A stretch of 64,000 nucleotides of DNA from Sphingosinicella microcystinivorans (GCF_003634215.1 NZ_RBWX01000007.1:916945-980944); one strand, 5' to 3'; counted from the first letter of the stretch, positions 1 through 8,441 are shown. Numbers and translations are program-made. Notes: generated from the sequence alone by a model not told the origin.

Positions 1-561
1 GCGAAGAAGCCGCACTTCACGTTCGCCCATTGTCCGTCAGGGGCGGGGGCTGGTTCCGGTCAGTCCAACCAGCCGTTCATCGAAGCGCTCGGCGCAGGGT
101 TCAATTCCGCCGTCGGCGTGGATACGCATTCGAACGACATGGTCGAGAACATGAAGCTCGCGCTTCTGTATGGACGTGCGCGGCATTCGCTGATTGCAGG
201 CACGTCGCCGGTGCCGGTGAAACGACCGAGCGTTGCCGATATGATTGCCGCGGCAACGCTGCACCCGGCAAATGGCCTTGGGCGTGAGGACTTGGGTCGG
301 ATCGCTGTGGGGGCCAAGGCCGATCTCGCTTCGATCGATGTCTCGGGTCTGCTGGTTGGACCGGGGTTTGCGCCGCCAGAACCGCTCAACAATCTACTCT
401 ACGCCAATGGAATGGCCGTGCGCAATGTCATGACGGCGGGCCGCGTTCAGGTCCTTGATGGTCGGCTGACTGTCGATGACGAAGCGCACGTGATCGCGCG
501 TGGCGCTACCGTCGTGCAAAGAATTTGGCGGCAGATGTTTGACGAAGGCTGGTTCGCCTGA
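1..561 (+). CDS. Amidohydrolase (TrzA/ATZ-type), C-terminal part only
   Basis: The frame is open from base 1 to a TGA at 559-561, so this is the last 186 codons of a larger gene (the family is usually 430-480 aa) that begins outside the window. The visible part holds the late metal-site region: an HCPSG segment near fragment residues 10-14 and a VGVDTHSND segment near 37-45, where the conserved Asp of the TIM-barrel metal site is expected. It then runs into the beta-sandwich tail (GRIAVGAKADLASID, then VMTAGRVQVLDG). The family hydrolyses C-N or C-Cl bonds on rings and amides. It is followed on the same strand by WrbA 70 bp on. The substrate is unknown. An amidohydrolase at the head of a CoA-dependent block suggests opening or deamination of a small N-containing compound, which is inference. 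Confidence 0.85.
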   Translation, partial: AKKPHFTFAHCPSGAGAGSGQSNQPFIEALGAGFNSAVGVDTHSNDMVENMKLALLYGRARHSLIAGTSPVPVKRPSVADMIAAATLHPANGLGREDLGRIAVGAKADLASIDVSGLLVGPGFAPPEPLNNLLYANGMAVRNVMTAGRVQVLDGRLTVDDEAHVIARGATVVQRIWRQMFDEGWFA

Positions 562-572
562 AGCACTTCGGG

Positions 573-600
573 GCCGGCACGCGTCTGCACCGGGGCCGGC
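573..600 (+). terminator. Possible weak hairpin terminator after the amidohydrolase
   Basis: Two copies of the self-complementary hexamer GCCGGC (573-578 and 595-600) can pair across a 16-nt loop just after the stop codon. The stem is short and no proper T-tract follows (ATTTCAC), so this may only be an intercistronic hairpin before wrbA. Confidence 0.25.
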
Positions 601-631
601 ATTTCACATTTCCTAACCGACGGAGGCTATC

Positions 632-1231
632 ATGGCAAAGGTGCTGGTACTTTATTATTCAAGCTATGGTCATGTCGAGACGATGGCTGTCGCCGTCGCC
701 GCGGGTGCGCGCGCCGCGGGCGCCGATGTCGATGTCAGGCGCGTTCCTGAAACTGTGCCTCAGGAAATCGCACGCAATGCCGGCTACAAACTCGAGCAGG
801 ACGCACCCGTCGCGAAGGTTGAGGATCTCGAGCGCTACGATGCCATCGTTATTGGGACCGGCACGCGGTTCGGACGCATCTCCTCACAGATGGCCGCCTT
901 TCTCGATCAGGCCGGCGGGCTCTGGGCGCGCGGCGCCCTCAACGGCAAGGTCGGTGGCGCGTTCACGGCGACGGCCGCACAGCACGGAGGACAGGAGGTG
1001 ACGTTATTCTCGCTGATCACCAACATGCTGCATTTCGGCATGATCGTCGTGGGTCTGCCGTATAGTCACGCGGGACAAATGCGCCTCGACGAGGTGGTCG
1101 GAGGATCGCCATATGGCGCAACCACTATCACCGGGAGCGATGGTAGCCGCTTGCCGAGCGCGACGGAGTGCGACGGCGCCCGTCATCAGGGCGAACTCAT
1201 TGCCCGGACCGCGATCAAATTGTTTGGCTGA
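632..1231 (+). CDS. wrbA: NAD(P)H:quinone oxidoreductase, WrbA family
   Basis: This 199-aa flavodoxin-fold protein has the usual WrbA length and start ([19 protein letters not shown]). The phosphate-binding loop for FMN is YYSSYGHVE at residues 8-16. GTGTRFG near residue 75 and TAAQHGGQE near 115 are the other FMN/quinone-site motifs of the family. GGAGG at 622-626 precedes the ATG. WrbA enzymes reduce quinones by two electrons and so avoid semiquinones. Beside ring-cleavage-type genes it may reduce a quinone or hydroquinone intermediate. It is cytoplasmic and may be cotranscribed with the upstream amidohydrolase. Confidence 0.92.
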   Translation: MAKVLVLYYSSYGHVETMAVAVAAGARAAGADVDVRRVPETVPQEIARNAGYKLEQDAPVAKVEDLERYDAIVIGTGTRFGRISSQMAAFLDQAGGLWARGALNGKVGGAFTATAAQHGGQEVTLFSLITNMLHFGMIVVGLPYSHAGQMRLDEVVGGSPYGATTITGSDGSRLPSATECDGARHQGELIARTAIKLFG

Positions 1232-1319
1232 CGCGAGTGCGGCCTGCGGAAAGATGCGCCTCGAAATGAGTGTCGTGTACGCGGTTTATTGCGGATTGCA
1301 GGCTGTGCAATTCCCCAAT

Positions 1320-2144
1320 TCAGACACAGACGCTTTCTGCAAAACGGCTAAGCAAGCGATTGAACGCCGCCGGAGCGTCTGCGTTGCACAAATGGCCGCC
1401 TTCGGGAATTTCGGCGCGTGTGCCGTGCGGCAGCGCGACTGCGATCGCATCGCCGACACGCCTTCGCCAAGCGGTGTCGTGCGTCCCCGTTATAACAAGC
1501 GCGGGCGCGGTTATCGCTCCGAGACCACCAATATCGGGGCCGGGCTGCGGAGCCGGCGCGAGGAGGTCTTGACCGGTATAGTTGGCGAGCATGGCGGCCA
1601 TCGGCGCATGAGTGGTACCGCTGCCGCCCTGTATCATCGGGTGCGCGGCCCATAACTGCTTCATCTCATCAAGACGGTCGGCTGTAGCGAGTGCGCGGTA
1701 ATGCTCAAGCGGGACGTCCTCGCCGGGAGCGGGGCCCGGTTCTAAGCCGCCGATGGGAGACCCAACAAGCACGAGTCCGGCGGTGCGCCCGGGGTGCTGG
1801 TTGGCGAACCGTAGCGCAGCACGTCCCGCCTGCGACTGCCCGACGAGAATGACGCGATCCACATCGAGATGGTCAAGTACGGCAATGATATCTTCGGGCT
1901 CGCGGTCGAGGTCTGGAGGTGCCTTGGATGCGCCGAAACCGCGGCGGTCGATGGCGACGAGCCGGAAACTTTGGGCAAGCGCCTGATCGTCGAACTGGGG
2001 CTGCCAAATCCGATGATCGAGCGTCCAGCCATGGAGAAACAGGATCGCAGAGGCACCCGCGCCGTGTGTTGATAAAGGAATCTGCCCACCCTCGACATCG
2101 ACCCACTGCGCCTTGTGCGTTTCGTCTGTCGTGCTGTGTCTCAT
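1320..2144 (-). CDS. Alpha/beta hydrolase
   Basis: This 274-aa single-domain alpha/beta hydrolase has its nucleophile elbow in GQSQAG (Ser about 104), the oxyanion HG-W motif at 38-40, the acid Asp about 223 (GTHD) and the catalytic His about 251 (EGGH). All of the triad is therefore present. There is no signal peptide, so it is cytoplasmic. It starts 5 bp after the stop of the VOC gene upstream and has only a weak Shine-Dalgarno, which suggests coupled translation. Pairing of a VOC protein with such a hydrolase is typical of aromatic meta-cleavage (dioxygenase plus C-C hydrolase) or of lactone/enol-ester hydrolysis. The exact substrate cannot be read from the sequence. Confidence 0.88.
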   Translation of the reverse strand: MRHSTTDETHKAQWVDVEGGQIPLSTHGAGASAILFLHGWTLDHRIWQPQFDDQALAQSFRLVAIDRRGFGASKAPPDLDREPEDIIAVLDHLDVDRVILVGQSQAGRAALRFANQHPGRTAGLVLVGSPIGGLEPGPAPGEDVPLEHYRALATADRLDEMKQLWAAHPMIQGGSGTTHAPMAAMLANYTGQDLLAPAPQPGPDIGGLGAITAPALVITGTHDTAWRRRVGDAIAVALPHGTRAEIPEGGHLCNADAPAAFNRLLSRFAESVCV

Positions 2145-2149
2145 GGCGA

Positions 2150-2680
2150 TCAGCGAAAGACGTTGGTGGACCGATGATCGCCCACGAGCCAGTTCCGCAG
2201 CGTCTTATGTGCATTGCTCCGCAGTTCCGCAGCCATGGCGATCGCCTCGGGCGCATCATAAGTAAACTCAAGGATCATCCCGTTGGGATCGGTGACATAA
2301 ACCGACCGACAGTAGCCGTGCTCAAGAACATATGTGTCGGGTGCGGTAATGCCGGCCCGCGCGATCCGCTCCTCGAGTGCTGCCTGTGTATTGCGATCGA
2401 CTTTGAGCGCAATGTGACGGAACGGCGAAGGCGGCAGGTCGGGGCCGAACAGCGCCTGGTCGTCGGGATCGACAAACTGGAAGAATGCAAGTGCACTGCC
2501 GTCCGCAAGTCCGAAAAAGCAGTGACAATAGATGCGTTCTCGCCCGAACAGTTCGTCACGTTCGGCCCAGGTCTGAACCAATGGAAGCCCTAGCACGTCT
2601 TCGTAAAACGCCCGCGTCGCTTCCATGTCGCGTGTGACGAATGCCGTGTGATGCAGACGGTGCGGTAAATTTTCTTCCAT
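2150..2680 (-). CDS. VOC-family protein (glyoxalase/extradiol dioxygenase fold)
   Basis: 176 aa. A vicinal-oxygen-chelate module carries the 2-His-1-Glu metal triad at His11 (LHHTAF), His89 (FRHIALKV) and Glu138 (MILEFTYD). The family includes glyoxalase I, methylmalonyl-CoA epimerase and extradiol dioxygenases. With two beta-alpha-beta-beta-beta repeats in 176 aa it is closer to the small, single-domain types than to the about 300-aa two-domain dioxygenases. The ATG has GGGGAGC 7 nt upstream. It lies between iclR upstream and the alpha/beta hydrolase downstream. The 80-bp gap before it contains a strong inverted repeat, so it probably has its own promoter under IclR control. Confidence 0.87.
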   Translation of the reverse strand: MEENLPHRLHHTAFVTRDMEATRAFYEDVLGLPLVQTWAERDELFGRERIYCHCFFGLADGSALAFFQFVDPDDQALFGPDLPPSPFRHIALKVDRNTQAALEERIARAGITAPDTYVLEHGYCRSVYVTDPNGMILEFTYDAPEAIAMAAELRSNAHKTLRNWLVGDHRSTNVFR

Positions 2681-2729
2681 GTTTCGCTCCCCGGATTATG
2701 GAAACCATGGATAGCAGTTCGCGGCACGG

Positions 2730-2759
2730 CGATATACGAATTTTTTTTCGTATATCGAA
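2730..2759. promoter_or_regulatory. Inverted repeat in front of the VOC-hydrolase genes, likely IclR operator
   Basis: Perfect 11-bp arms CGATATACGAA (2730-2740) and TTCGTATATCG (2747-2757) are separated by six T. The right half is the 13-mer TTCGTATATCGAA (2747-2759), which recurs with one change at 4834-4846. It lies between iclR and the VOC gene, just before the VOC start. A terminator for iclR is the alternative, but on the minus strand there is no T-run after the stem. Confidence 0.55.
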
Positions 2760-2760
2760 A

Positions 2761-3576
2761 TTATTGATAGCGCAATGCGTGGATAAGCGTTGGAAATCGT
2801 TGCAGTGCGCCCTCGATTTCGCGGGCAGTGTGCTCAAGAAGCGGGTGTCGTGTTTTGACAAGGTCGTCCTGCGTCACGCGGCTCGTGGACGCCGAGCAGT
2901 TGATTGCTGCAACGATCGAACGATCGGGTCCGAATACGGGCACGGCGACCGACACGATGCCGTAGTCGAGTTCGTTGAGCGCGGAATCGTAGCCTTGCTT
3001 ACGGATTTGCTGCAGCCTGGCTCGAAAGGCGTCGGGATCGACGATCGTCTGGTCGGTAAAGGCCTGCATTCTCACCTCAGCGAGATACCGTTCGATATCT
3101 CCACCTGCAGCGAACGCCATCAGAACCTTGCCCATTGACGTGGCATAAATGGGGAATCGTACACCGACGTGCGCGCCGATGCGAATGCGCCGGTTCGTCG
3201 AGGCGTGTGCAACATAAAGCACATCGTGCGCCGCGCGCACACCCATCGACGAGCTGTCACCTGTTTCGTCTCGGAGCTGTTGCAGGAACGGATCGATGAC
3301 CTGGTCCATGCGCATCGACGAGAGGAACGCGTTGCCGAACTCAAGCACTTTGGGCCGAAGCAGGAAGCGCCGCCCATTCTTGGCGATATATCCGAGATGA
3401 ACGAGCGTGTTGAGACACCGACGGGCAACCGCCGGATTGAGGCCGCTTGCGACAGCGACCTCGCTGAGCTGCATTTCCGGATGGCGTTCGTCAAAGACAC
3501 GAAGAACGCTGAGGCCGCGCTCGAGTGTCGAGAGGTACTCCGGGTCCTTCCCGCTTGATTCGTCATCGTTGGACAT
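2761..3576 (-). CDS. IclR-family transcriptional regulator
   Basis: About 271 aa from the ATG at 3576. An in-frame TTG at 3591 is the alternative start; neither has a clear ribosome site. The N-terminal winged helix spans about residues 15-75 (LERGLSVLRVFDE, then LSEVAVASGLN, then RRCLNTLVHLGYI). The effector domain follows (ATSMGKVLMAF, then GYDSALNELDYGIVSVAVPVF, then INCSASTSRVT). The pattern is that of the PcaR/PobR/CatR group, which mostly respond to aromatic acids. It lies inside the minus-strand block between the CoA-transferase and the VOC gene. Candidate operators of the form TTCG-N5-CGAA occur on both sides of it. Confidence 0.93.
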   Translation of the reverse strand: MSNDDESSGKDPEYLSTLERGLSVLRVFDERHPEMQLSEVAVASGLNPAVARRCLNTLVHLGYIAKNGRRFLLRPKVLEFGNAFLSSMRMDQVIDPFLQQLRDETGDSSSMGVRAAHDVLYVAHASTNRRIRIGAHVGVRFPIYATSMGKVLMAFAAGGDIERYLAEVRMQAFTDQTIVDPDAFRARLQQIRKQGYDSALNELDYGIVSVAVPVFGPDRSIVAAINCSASTSRVTQDDLVKTRHPLLEHTAREIEGALQRFPTLIHALRYQ

Positions 3577-3644
3577 AATCAAGCTTTGCAACGCTTTGGG
3601 AGCGTGCGCAAACCTTAATGGCGCCCTGTTCGTGGCACACCGGT

Positions 3645-4766
3645 TTAGCGCTCGCGGTCGAGCACGTTCCTGTTGTCCGCTCCGAGGAGGGGCGGCGCTT
3701 TAACTGACGTCATGCTGTTACCGTCAAAGCGGAGCGGCGATCGGATCGTTCGGAAGCGGCCGCCAAGCGGATGATCTGCATCGACTACGATCCCGAGGTG
3801 ACGGGCCTGTGCACTGGCCAGAACGTCGGGCGGCGACGCCAGCCGGGAGTGCGGCACTTCAACCGCGCGCAGCCGCTCTTCCCAATAGACCAGTGGCGCT
3901 GACCGGAAGCGCGTGGCGAGGTGCTCGACCACCTTGTCGTAGTTCGCAATGCGCGCCTGACGATCGCAAAACTCGGGACGCTGCATCATACCCGGATCTC
4001 CGACCGCGGCCGCGAGATTTTCCCAGAATTTTGCGGGAGACGACATGTGTAGTGCGAGCCAGTGTCCGTCCTGGCATTCGAAGACATAGGATTGCGACAC
4101 GCTTGGCCGACTGAAAGGTGTCATGACCGTATCAGCGGAAAAGAAATGGGTGAAGTCATCGAGATTGAAATGGCACATGGCCTCGAACATTGAGGTCTCG
4201 ACGAGATGTCCCTTGCCTGAGCTTTGCCGTTCTTGCAACGCGGCAAGAATGCCGAGCGCGCCGTAAAACCCCGTGACGGCGTCTGCAACCGCCGGCCCGA
4301 CGACGCGCGGCGCGGCGGGATTGATGAGGAGTCGCAGAAAGCCGCTTGCTGCCTGTGCGACAGTATCGAAAGCTGGGCGGTCGCTTTCCGGTCCCGAGGC
4401 CCCAAAGCCCGAGATCGAACAATACACGAGGCGCGGGTTGAGTGCGTGCAGGCGTGCATGTCCGACGTTCAGTTTCTCGGCGACGCCCGGCCTGAAGTTC
4501 TGAATGAACACGTCCGCGCCAGCAATCAGCCGGTCGAACGCCGCCAGATCGTCGTCGACCCGTGTATCGAGTGTGATACTGCGCTTGTTGCGGTTATAGG
4601 TTTGGAAGTGAGGCGCATATAGCCCGCCCTGATACTCGCGAAATGGATCGCCAGTATCAGGCCTTTCAACCTTTATGACGTCTGCCCCGAGATCCGCGAG
4701 CAGCATGCCGCATGCGGGCCCGGTAATGAAAGTTCCCATTTCAAGGACAATGAGGCCCTGAAGCAT
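3645..4766 (-). CDS. CaiB/BaiF family (class III) CoA-transferase
   Basis: 373 aa from the ATG at 4766, which has AAGAGGA just upstream and gives the usual family start MLQGLIVLEMG. An in-frame start at 4808 is possible. Family motifs are GPACGMLLADLGADVIKVE (16-34), NRNKRSITLD (58-67), FRPGV (91-95) and the catalytic Asp at about 134 in FDTVAQAASGF. These enzymes move CoA between carboxylic acids through an aspartyl-anhydride intermediate. It is transcribed away from the citryl-CoA-lyase-like gene. The pair could activate a hydroxy-polycarboxylate to its CoA ester and then cleave it, which is inference from the neighbourhood. Confidence 0.93.
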   Translation of the reverse strand: MLQGLIVLEMGTFITGPACGMLLADLGADVIKVERPDTGDPFREYQGGLYAPHFQTYNRNKRSITLDTRVDDDLAAFDRLIAGADVFIQNFRPGVAEKLNVGHARLHALNPRLVYCSISGFGASGPESDRPAFDTVAQAASGFLRLLINPAAPRVVGPAVADAVTGFYGALGILAALQERQSSGKGHLVETSMFEAMCHFNLDDFTHFFSADTVMTPFSRPSVSQSYVFECQDGHWLALHMSSPAKFWENLAAAVGDPGMMQRPEFCDRQARIANYDKVVEHLATRFRSAPLVYWEERLRAVEVPHSRLASPPDVLASAQARHLGIVVDADHPLGGRFRTIRSPLRFDGNSMTSVKAPPLLGADNRNVLDRER

Positions 4767-4833
4767 CCGATCCTCTTGCATTTGGGCCGCGCGAAAGGCG
4801 GCCAACACGTGTGATTATACGTAGATCATGCAA

Positions 4834-4865
4834 TTCGCATATCGAAAATATATTCGTCAAACGAA
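4834..4865. promoter_or_regulatory. Two TTCG-N5-CGAA sites between CoA-transferase and lyase genes
   Basis: The divergent region carries TTCGCATATCGAA (4834-4846) and TTCGTCAAACGAA (4853-4865). Their cores are 19 bp apart, about two helical turns. Both share the TTCG-N5-CGAA frame with the site at 2747-2759 near iclR. They sit between two oppositely oriented starts (4766 and 4935), which is suitable for control of both genes by the local IclR protein. Confidence 0.55.
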
Positions 4866-4934
4866 ATTTATTGGCATTTGGTAAAGCGATAGGATACCCG
4901 GTTGCGAAGGAGTGCGTCTTCAAAGGAGAGTGAA

Positions 4935-5726
4935 ATGCGGATCGGAAAACAAGACGCCGCCTTTAGTGCCATCTGTACCTCGGATGCAGAGCGGATCATC
5001 GTGCGCGGTCGTGATTTGTGCGAAGACATTATCGGAAAGCTGGACTTCACGAGCTATTTTTGGCTTCTCGTGACCGGGCAGACACCGAACGAGGATCAAC
5101 TTTTCCTTACCAACGCCGTGCTCACGGCGATCACCGAACATGGCCTCGTGCCGAGCGTGGTTGCTTCCCGCATGACATACGCTGCTGCTCCCGAAGCGTT
5201 TCAGGGAGCAGTCGCCGCAGGTTTGCTTGGGTGCGGCTCCGTTGTGCTCGGAAGTGCTGAAACCGCCGGCAATTTCTATGCGGGAGTCCTTGAAGCGATC
5301 AACGACAACCCCGGCGACAGTGATGCCGTCATCATTGATGCGTTGCGCGGGCTGCGCGCGGCGAAGCAAGCGGTCCCCGGCTTCGGCCATCCCCAACATA
5401 GCGGCGGCGACCCGCGGGCGCTGAAGCTGCTCGCCCTGGCCCGCGAACGCGGCGTCGCGGGAATGCATGCGGCGCTTGTCGATGATATTCGAAGGCTGCT
5501 CCCCACAGTGGTCGGGCGATCGCTGCCGGTCAATGTCAACGGTGCTATCCCGGCGGTGATGTTAGACGTCGGCTTCCCGCTGGCGGTGCTGAAGGGCATC
5601 GCGCTGCTAGCGAGAACGGCTGGCCTTATTGGGCATCTGCAAGAAGAATCTCAGCGGCCGATCGGCTTCATTCTGTCGGGAAGGGCTGCTGAGGCCATTG
5701 CATATGACGGTCCTGCGACATGCTGA
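4935..5726 (+). CDS. Citryl-CoA lyase-like protein (citrate synthase superfamily)
   Basis: 263 aa from the ATG at 4935, which has AAGGAGAG 4 nt upstream; an in-frame ATG at 4902 lacks this. At about 263 aa it has the length of the compact citryl-CoA-lyase type, not of a full 430-aa citrate synthase. Superfamily active-site histidines appear at about 69 (EHG) and 152 (GFGHP). The third position, normally Asp in an NVDG motif, reads VNVNG (about 199-203). The family cleaves or forms C-C bonds between acetyl-CoA and an oxoacid. Transcribed divergently from the CaiB gene, it probably cleaves the CoA ester that CaiB makes. The Asn at the usual Asp position makes the exact chemistry uncertain. Confidence 0.82.
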   Translation: MRIGKQDAAFSAICTSDAERIIVRGRDLCEDIIGKLDFTSYFWLLVTGQTPNEDQLFLTNAVLTAITEHGLVPSVVASRMTYAAAPEAFQGAVAAGLLGCGSVVLGSAETAGNFYAGVLEAINDNPGDSDAVIIDALRGLRAAKQAVPGFGHPQHSGGDPRALKLLALARERGVAGMHAALVDDIRRLLPTVVGRSLPVNVNGAIPAVMLDVGFPLAVLKGIALLARTAGLIGHLQEESQRPIGFILSGRAAEAIAYDGPATC

Positions 5727-5856
5727 GGTTTGAACGGCGGCGCATCGGGGACCCGCGGCGGCACCCCCGTTTCCAAGCGCTTCAGGTCGAGCAATGACGG
5801 ATGCGGGCAATCGGCGGTGCAATTGAATAATCGGTCTGCTCGAGGCGAGGCGCGCC

Positions 5857-6327
5857 CTAGTCGCGCTGCGTTCGATCAATGTACGTGAGAAAAACCTTCA
5901 GCCGATCACTGCTGTCGATATTTTCGATACCGCGCCAGGAATCAAGCGGCGCGTGAACGTGGTCGCCTGCCGTTACGAGAACGGCCTCGCCATCAATCGT
6001 CATCCTGCCGCGCCCTTCAATGATGTAATAATACTCATCGAACGCGCCAAGTTTCGGGTCAGTGAGATTGTGGAGGTGGACACCTTCGCTCGCGCCGGCA
6101 GGAATATCGTAAATCAGGAAATTGGCCGGCGCGGGCGCGTCGCCGAAATCGAAAATCTTGACATCGATCGATCCGAGCCCCTCGTGAACTGCTTTGAAGG
6201 TCTGGAAGCCTTGGGAGCCCGGTTCCAGTTTGAAACGCGGCGGTTTTGCCCGGATCGGCGCAGCGGGAAACATGAGCAGCCCGCACGTTGCCGCGGCAAT
6301 AAGGTTTCGACGGTTGATATCGTCCAT
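5857..6327 (-). CDS. Cupin-domain protein with Tat-like export signal
   Basis: 156 aa from the ATG at 6327, which has AGGGAGA just upstream. The N-terminus carries a twin-Arg motif (NRRNLIAAA) and a hydrophobic stretch to about residue 25, so it is probably exported folded through Tat. A single cupin follows with metal-ligand-type residues in the first motif (GVHLHNLTD, then DEYYYIIEGRG) and AGDHVHAPLDSWRG as the second. No enzyme activity can be named; export suggests a periplasmic dioxygenase/isomerase-like or binding role. It is convergent with the lyase gene across a 130-bp gap that shows no clear terminator. Confidence 0.78.
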   Translation of the reverse strand: MDDINRRNLIAAATCGLLMFPAAPIRAKPPRFKLEPGSQGFQTFKAVHEGLGSIDVKIFDFGDAPAPANFLIYDIPAGASEGVHLHNLTDPKLGAFDEYYYIIEGRGRMTIDGEAVLVTAGDHVHAPLDSWRGIENIDSSDRLKVFLTYIDRTQRD

Positions 6328-6360
6328 TCTCCCTGGCCTCCCGATTATTCCTAACCGCAA

Positions 6361-6896
6361 GCATGTTTAGGTCAGGCGAACCCTGCTTGAAACCTGCGGA
6401 ACGGGTAAATGCGCAGATCATTGGGCAAAGGGGCTAGGCTTTTCGTCAGCATTCAAGGCTGCTGAAACCATCGCACGCGTCGTATCTTAGCGGAATTTCT
6501 GCCCACTTACCTGCCCGAAGTCTGTCGGGCGTGATAGTGCCCGTTTCGCCGTCATTCGCCAGAGCTCGAGCAAGCACCGGGTGAGACTATATCATCATCG
6601 GCGCCGGGGTGGAGCGGAAGGCCTGCGATCCATCAGGTTCAGGTTCGTTCGACGCAGAAACATCTTTCGAGGGGCGATGCCGACAACCCAATTGGAGAGA
6701 GAAAGAAAAGGCTAGGGGTCTCGTACGCGAAATCCATGTATTCGCTTTTTCAGGCATTCGCGCAATCATGTCGGCGCATATCCGCCAATATCTTTTGGCA
6801 GTTACGCTAAAGCGGTTCTTTCTGATGGTACATGTGATGGTGCAAGACTTTTTCGAGATGCCAATGGATCATATAATTCAATGTGATAAGGTCTCT
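6361..6896. other. Non-coding stretch at the edge of the integrase relic
   Basis: No credible gene. At 6585-6608 the plus strand reads DYIIIGAG, the FAD-site signature of GMC/FAD oxidoreductases, for eight codons preceded by an in-frame stop and with no further homology. It may be a tiny remnant of a displaced oxidoreductase gene or chance. The rest is featureless. Confidence 0.4.
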
Positions 6897-7536
6897 CCTT
6901 GGCTCCCGTTGGGCGCGCGGTACTGGCGGATGAACTACCGGTATCTGGGTAAGCAGAAGACGCTGTCGTCCGGAGTGTGGCCGCTCATTGGCCTTGCCGA
7001 GGCGCGTGAGAAGCGGGAAGAGACCAAGCGATACCTCGCCGCCGGGCTCGACCCCTCCGAGGAACGCAAGCTAGAACAGATGCGTTCCGAGTTTGCCGCG
7101 AGCTACACGTTCCGTGCCATCGCAGAGGAATGGTTCCTCAAGAACGCGCGCGAAGGCCTGTCGCCGGTCACTCTGTCAAAGAACCGCTGGCTTCTCGACA
7201 AGGCCCGCATGATGCTCACCAACCGGCCGCTCTGCCAGATTGGGGTACAAGAAGTGCTTCTGGTGGTCTGCCGCATCGAAGCGGCGAGGCACTATGAAAG
7301 CGCCAAAAGGATGCGCAGCATCATCGGCCGGGTGTTCCGCTACGCCATCGCCACGGCGAGAGCCGACCGGGATGTTGCGGTGGACGTGCGCGGTGCCTTG
7401 GTGGCGCCCAAGGTGAAACACCTTGCCGCCATTACCGATCCGGCCGAGGCTTGGGGGACTGATGCAGGCCATTGCCGGATATAACGGTCACACCATCACC
7501 CAACATTCAGGGCTTCCCAGCGGGCGGTTATTCTAG
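6897..7536 (+). pseudogene. Decayed tyrosine-recombinase integrase (P4-type, DUF4102)
   Basis: From about 6900 the plus strand encodes the end of the N-terminal arm-binding domain typical of P4-type integrases (RYWRMNYRYLGKQKTL, then GVWPLIGLAEAREKREE), followed by the core-binding SAM-like domain up to about 7440 (FRAIAEEWFLKNA, then AKRMRSIIGRVFRYAIAT). Near 7450 the frame breaks and the next family motif continues one frame over as LMQAIAGYNGH (from 7459), ending at a TAG at 7536. The start of the protein and the whole catalytic R-H-R-Y domain are missing, so it cannot recombine. The relic marks an old mobile-element boundary between two catabolic blocks. No tRNA or clear att repeat was recognised beside it. 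Confidence 0.85.
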
Positions 7537-8433
7537 TTCACCATATCTCCTGACTGACGCACGTAAGACACTGACCGCGTCCCTTGTATCGGTTTCGCGA
7601 GTAATGAGATGTATGTCGATGAAGGGGCGCCCCCTTATCGACACGAATGAAAGCATCGAGCCCCAGGACGTTTCGGCTAAACGTGGAGCGATGCAAACGC
7701 CCATATGCGCCGTAACATAGGTGAGAACGGTGGGTATCTGATCGCCATAATGAAGAATGCGCGGTGCGAAACCCGCCTTCCGGCATTCCGCGATCACAGT
7801 GTCGTGATGCGCGGGAAAGAGATGGCGTTCGAGGATTGCGAAGGGTTCATCGCGAAGTTCGTCCAGGTCGATTTCTTTCCTGTGAGCCAGAGGGTGATCA
7901 AGGGGAACGACCGCGCACAGCTCTTCTCGCAGAAAGTGCTGCGCGATAACTTTGTTCGCGTGCAAACGCTCACCAAGCATCTTGAGTCCGAAGTCAACAA
8001 ACCCCGCATCGATCCGTTCGTCCAGCAAGGCGGAGAACTGTTCGTCCGAACGCATCTGTACGAACTTGAACGAAGCGGCGGGTTTGGTTTGGTGTAGAGG
8101 GTCAAGAAAGACATGAAACTTCGAGAGCATGATCGAACTCATGAAGCCCAGCACGATCTTTTCGTTGTGCCCGGCGGCCCACCGTTTGGCCTCGTCTAAG
8201 GCCAAATGGCTTTCGAAAAGTATCGTGCGCGCTTTGGGCAGTAGGGCTCGGCCGGCATCCGTAAGCTCCACAGAGCGCGTCGAGCGATAAAAGAGAGTCA
8301 CGCCGAGCAGCACTTCGAGCTCTTGAATTTGGCGGCTCAATGGGGGCTGTGACATGTTCAGGCGGGCTGCGGCCCTGCTGAAATTGCGCTCTTCAGCGAC
8401 GGTCACAAAGCTGCGAAGGTGTCTCAGTTCCAT
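7528..8433 (-). CDS. LysR-family transcriptional regulator
   Basis: 301 aa from the ATG at 8433 (MELRHLRSFVTVAEE); an upstream in-frame start at 8520 would add an atypical leader. The helix-turn-helix spans about residues 18-50 (FSRAAARLNMSQPPLSRQIQELE) and the effector-binding domain lies at about 90-295. It is divergent from the TonB receptor at 8549. The 115-bp region between them contains a 19-bp inverted repeat of LysR type, so it probably controls that receptor and the following GMC/ALDH/esterase genes as well as itself. Its 3' end just overlaps the integrase relic. Confidence 0.93.
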   Translation of the reverse strand: MELRHLRSFVTVAEERNFSRAAARLNMSQPPLSRQIQELEVLLGVTLFYRSTRSVELTDAGRALLPKARTILFESHLALDEAKRWAAGHNEKIVLGFMSSIMLSKFHVFLDPLHQTKPAASFKFVQMRSDEQFSALLDERIDAGFVDFGLKMLGERLHANKVIAQHFLREELCAVVPLDHPLAHRKEIDLDELRDEPFAILERHLFPAHHDTVIAECRKAGFAPRILHYGDQIPTVLTYVTAHMGVCIAPRLAETSWGSMLSFVSIRGRPFIDIHLITRETDTRDAVSVLRASVRRYGELE

Positions 8434-8441
8434 GCCGCAAT

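Noticed and set aside
6585-6608. DYIIIGAG, a possible start of a GMC/FAD oxidoreductase
   Set aside because: Only eight codons match, preceded by an in-frame stop and without further homology; too short to call a gene remnant with confidence.
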